Source of the DNA: an uncultured Rickettsiales bacterium
Lineage (GTDB): Bacteria > Pseudomonadota > Alphaproteobacteria > Rickettsiales > UBA1997
Assembly (NCBI GenBank): GCA_934747265.1
Contig: CAKVGI010000002.1
Location: 1-64,000, forward strand
Direction of reading: 5' to 3'
DNA length: 64,000 nt
Part shown: positions 61,438 to 64,000 of the stretch, in pieces
Layout: each line of letters starts with the position of its first letter
How positions within the stretch are numbered: the first letter of the stretch is position 1
Program-made: the position numbers and the translations under genes
The notes under the pieces: generated by a model
What the model saw: the letters and a program-made list of their open reading frames with translations, nothing else
Database searches by the model: none
What the model was told of the DNA's origin: nothing

Positions 61438-62895
61438 TTATTCAATATTTTCAATATCTATCATATCAATTAATTCCTCTATTAGGAAAATTTTGTTTAG
61501 TTTTAAACTGGCCTCTCCGTGAATCCAAGTGGCACAACAAACAGCTTTAAATTCATCCATACCCCTTGAAATAAGTCCAGTTATAATACCAGATAATACA
61601 TCGCCAGAACCGGCAATACTTAAATTTCTGCTTGAATGTGTATTGATTACGACTTCACCACTAGGAGAAGCTATAATTGTATCATGTCCTTTTAATACTA
61701 TTATTGATTTACTTTTTTCTGAGGCTTTCTTGACTGAACCAATTTTATCATTTTCTTTATAATCAAACATCCTTTTAAATTCGCCAAGATGTGGTGTAAA
61801 AATGCAACTTGTCTTGATTGAGGTAAATAATTTATCCAAGCTATCTTTATCATCTTCAAATAAGCTTATTGCATCGGCATCAAAAATTATTGGACAATTA
61901 GCATATTTTAGAGTTGAAAATATTTTTTCTTTTAAGAAATTGGTTTTTCCATTACCACTACCAAGTAATATTCCGTTTATTTTTGTATTCTTTAATATTT
62001 GTTCAAATTCTTCTATTGTATCTGCTTTTTTTAAAATATCGGATATTGTGTGGTAAGAAATTTGGTTGTAATTATTTTTATCACAAGTTATAAATACAAT
62101 TCCAGCTCCGACTTTTTTAGCTGATTTTGAAGCTAAAATGCTTGCTCCATACATATCACCTGAATTAATTAAAACAGAACCTCGCGTATATTTATTTTCA
62201 TCAACTTTTACTTGCGGAATATTATCTTTCCATATTTCGGGCGTATTAATAAAAGTTCTTATATTTAATTTGGAAATTTCTTCATCTGTTATTTTTATAT
62301 CTATAATTTTTACTTGTCCGCAATACTGGCTTGCTGGTAATATAACATGAGCAACTTTTGGTAATGTAAATGAAATCGTTTCGGTTGCTTTGATTGCTAC
62401 ATTTGATATTTCGCCAGTATCGCCATTGATACCGGTTGGGATATCTATTGATATTACAGGAATATCTAAACTATTTATTAACTCTATAATTCTTTTATAT
62501 TCACCACTGATTTTTTTATTTAATCCGGAGCCAAAAATTGCATCAACAATTATATCGCAATTAGCAAATGTGTCTTTTTCAACATATTTGAAATTTATTG
62601 ATTTTCCGCCAATTCTATTCCATTTATCATAAGCTTCTTTGGCGTTTTCTGATGTTGGAATTTCGTTAAGTAAAACAAAAACGTCCCAATTTGCATTTAG
62701 TAAATATCTAGCGACAGTATATCCATCAGCGCCATTATTTCCGGTACCACATACAACTACAACTTTTGATTTTTTATAATTTCTTTTAATTTCATTAAAA
62801 ATCCCCTTTCCAGCAAATTCAGTTAAATCACTCATTGAAAATCCTGAATTTTTGTCCAATTCTTGCGATTGTTTAATTGTTATAATTTTATTCAT
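61438..62895 (-). CDS. nnr: Bifunctional NAD(P)H-hydrate epimerase/dehydratase
   Basis: Repairs damaged NAD(P)H hydrates. The N-terminal YjeF epimerase domain (GTGNNGADGYTVARYL, DAIFGSGLNKKISG) is at about 1-210, and the ADP-dependent dehydratase (GSGNGKTNFL, FTPHLGEFKRMF, LSIAGSGDVLSGIITGLISRG) at about 220-485. Starting at 62895 leaves GGATGCAACT as ribosome-binding region; the frame to 62907 is a four-codon extension. 485 residues, normal for the fusion. Confidence 0.94.
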   Translation of the reverse strand: MNKIITIKQSQELDKNSGFSMSDLTEFAGKGIFNEIKRNYKKSKVVVVCGTGNNGADGYTVARYLLNANWDVFVLLNEIPTSENAKEAYDKWNRIGGKSINFKYVEKDTFANCDIIVDAIFGSGLNKKISGEYKRIIELINSLDIPVISIDIPTGINGDTGEISNVAIKATETISFTLPKVAHVILPASQYCGQVKIIDIKITDEEISKLNIRTFINTPEIWKDNIPQVKVDENKYTRGSVLINSGDMYGASILASKSAKKVGAGIVFITCDKNNYNQISYHTISDILKKADTIEEFEQILKNTKINGILLGSGNGKTNFLKEKIFSTLKYANCPIIFDADAISLFEDDKDSLDKLFTSIKTSCIFTPHLGEFKRMFDYKENDKIGSVKKASEKSKSIIVLKGHDTIIASPSGEVVINTHSSRNLSIAGSGDVLSGIITGLISRGMDEFKAVCCATWIHGEASLKLNKIFLIEELIDMIDIENIE

Positions 62896-63087
62896 AGTTG
62901 CATCCAATAATTATCTAGGATAATTTTAATATAAGATATTATTATTTCAACAATAATATATTAGATATTAACAGTAAGATTATTTTTAGTGAGATATAAG
63001 ATTATATAAGTAAAAATTGTATAGATTTTGAATATAGATTTGATAGTATTAAAAGTTAATGATATTTTCAAAATACTATTATATTTC

Positions 63088-63115
63088 TTGACAAATAAAA
63101 AAAATATTTTACTCT
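63088..63115 (+). promoter_or_regulatory. Putative promoter of rpmG
   Basis: A perfect TTGACA at 63088-63093 is followed after 16 bp by TACTCT at 63110-63115. The -35 box is the best in the window, the -10 box is weak. It ends 32 bases before the rpmG ATG. Confidence 0.5.
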
Positions 63116-63147
63116 TGAAGAAAAGTTTATAAATAAAAAGGTTTAAG

Positions 63148-63345
63148 ATGGCAAACGGTAAAACAGCAAAAAGAAAGAGACCTGCAATATTATTTAAGTT
63201 AGTAAGTACCGCAGGTACAGGTTATTTTTACTTAGCAAGGAGAAATCCTAAAAAAAGACCTAACAAGATGGAATTTAACAAATTTGATCCTGTTGCTAGA
63301 AAACACGTTCTATTTAAAGAAGAAAAGTTAGGCGGTAGCAAGTAA
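63148..63345 (+). CDS. rpmG: 50S ribosomal protein L33
   Basis: A 65-residue L33 of the Cys-free type. [44 protein letters not shown] matches the proteobacterial L33 core (TG.FY...KN......K...[14 protein letters not shown]). The N-terminus [11 protein letters not shown] is a few residues longer than usual. AAAAGG precedes the ATG, and the gene has its own promoter and terminator. Confidence 0.93.
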   Translation: MANGKTAKRKRPAILFKLVSTAGTGYFYLARRNPKKRPNKMEFNKFDPVARKHVLFKEEKLGGSK

Positions 63346-63371
63346 TAACTCGTATTTTTTAAAAAAGATTG

Positions 63372-63408
63372 ACAATTTTTATTTAATAAAAATTGTTGAT
63401 TTTTTTTA
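63372..63408 (+). terminator. Terminator after rpmG
   Basis: ACAATTTTTA at 63372-63381 pairs with TAAAAATTGT at 63387-63396 around TTTAA, followed by GA and a run of eight T. Confidence 0.85.
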
Positions 63409-63456
63409 TGCTTTTTTTAAAATTATTGTGAAAGTATAATTTTAAGAAAGTATAGA

Positions 63457-63870
63457 GTGAGAGAGAAGGTTAGAAGGATAGTTGAGAAAGTTAAGTATAT
63501 TATATTTTTTGTTTGTTTGTTTTGTGTTGGTTGTTTACCTTTAACGAGTAATGGTTTTAAAGACGTACATGTGGATTATTCGGAACAGGATGTTATAAAA
63601 GTATTAGGTAAACCATCGACAAAAAATGAATTTTATAGCAAAAAATATATGATATACTACGTACACGATAGTGTATTTAGTCTTTTTTTTAATAAAAATA
63701 ATTTCCCTTATGTTGGTTTTTATCCACTTTTAAGGACTGGGACGGAATATTGGGTTATATTAGACAATAATAAAGTTGTTGCTTTTGGTCCGGCTAAAAG
63801 ATTTAATGGTGGCAATATTCCGAAAGCGTTGGATGCTAAAAGTTCTTATATAATTTCTGGGGAGGATTGA
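63457..63870 (+). CDS. Putative SmpA/OmlA-like lipoprotein (GTG start)
   Basis: A 137-residue exported protein. GTG at 63457 opens MREKVRRIVEKVKYIIFFVCLFCVGC, a long positive n-region, hydrophobic core and a CVGC lipobox-like site with Cys26 as the lipidation residue (the -3 position is Cys where Leu is usual). The mature part DYSEQDVIKVLGKPSTKNEF resembles the SmpA/OmlA fold of outer-membrane assembly accessory proteins. Next to recJ, one base away. The family assignment is moderate. Confidence 0.55.
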   Translation: MREKVRRIVEKVKYIIFFVCLFCVGCLPLTSNGFKDVHVDYSEQDVIKVLGKPSTKNEFYSKKYMIYYVHDSVFSLFFNKNNFPYVGFYPLLRTGTEYWVILDNNKVVAFGPAKRFNGGNIPKALDAKSSYIISGED

Positions 63871-63871
63871 T

Positions 63872-64000
63872 ATGTATTTTTCAGATAAAAAATCCTTTAA
63901 GAAATGCTTATGGAAAATAAATCAATATGATGAAAGATTAGCTTTGGCCATATATCAAAAATTTGGTTTTTCGGAAATATTGTCTAGATTGTTAAGCATA
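63872..64000 (+). CDS. recJ: RecJ single-stranded-DNA exonuclease, N-terminal fragment (runs off the window)
   Basis: The first 43 codons of a gene cut by the window end. The ATG is preceded by GGGGAGG. The segment NQYDERLALAIYQKFGFSEILSRLLSI has the RecJ N-terminal pattern (DER.AL...Q..G.....ARLL..R). The catalytic DHH motifs would lie beyond the window. The identification rests only on this short N-terminus. Confidence 0.6.
   Translation, partial: MYFSDKKSFKKCLWKINQYDERLALAIYQKFGFSEILSRLLSI

Overview
This is a very AT-rich (roughly 70 % A+T by eye) stretch of a bacterial chromosome. The genes point to an alphaproteobacterium with a reduced, probably host-associated lifestyle. The evidence is a Rickettsiales-like virB3-virB4-virB6-virB6 type IV secretion block, an alphaproteobacterial-type L33, two isolated gene-transfer-agent (GTA) tail genes, and Gram-negative envelope genes (kdsB, mlaE, a WaaE-like glycosyltransferase, lipoprotein). 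I cannot name the species; a Rickettsiales, Holosporales or gut RF32-like lineage would fit.

Layout. 1-962: repeat-rich leader without genes, ending in a promoter and a stem-loop. 963-14596: one long S10-spc-alpha ribosomal operon (rpsJ to rplQ, with secY, adk and rpoA), with rplS added directly after rplQ and closed by a clear terminator. 14715-16711: a decayed type IV prepilin gene plus a large repeat block. 16712-24643: rho, a glycosyltransferase, a CCA-enzyme-like nucleotidyltransferase with a C-terminal CaaX-like motif, an MBL phosphodiesterase, an OmpR-type regulator, rph and comM. 24722-28598: an ibrA/ibrB pair, lapA-like, hflC and a GTA DUF3168-like gene. 28741-32440: a mirror-image island of two prepilin genes pointing inward at tRNA-His and tRNA-Leu, flanked on both sides by inverted copies of the same repeat block. 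32586-41094: secG, mlaE, a type II restriction-modification pair, rlmN, a ychF / 37-codon ORF / tRNA-Leu / obgE transcription unit and a nagZ-like hydrolase. 41080-47862: GTA gp12-like gene, a TPR protein, rmuC, a HAD / glycosyltransferase / kdsB cluster and ksgA. 47869-57745: two giant cysteine-rich VirB6 paralogues, virB4 and virB3. 57866-64000: ddl, a hydrolase, a membrane-anchored murF, nnr, rpmG, a lipoprotein and the start of recJ.

How it fits together. Translation, secretion (secY, secG) and envelope synthesis are conventional. The unusual layer is accessory. Prepilin genes sit next to a conserved noncoding repeat block made of hairpin-forming G/C-rich units embedded in AT-rich and heptamer microsatellite DNA, and one of these prepilin genes carries an expanded Asn-coding microsatellite in its leader and homopolymer frameshifts. 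Together with the T4SS block and the CaaX-tailed protein this suggests a variable, host-interaction-oriented surface repertoire. That interpretation is inference. Several start codons were moved from the longest possible ORF because of family conservation, ribosome-binding sites or an overlapping tRNA; these are noted entry by entry.
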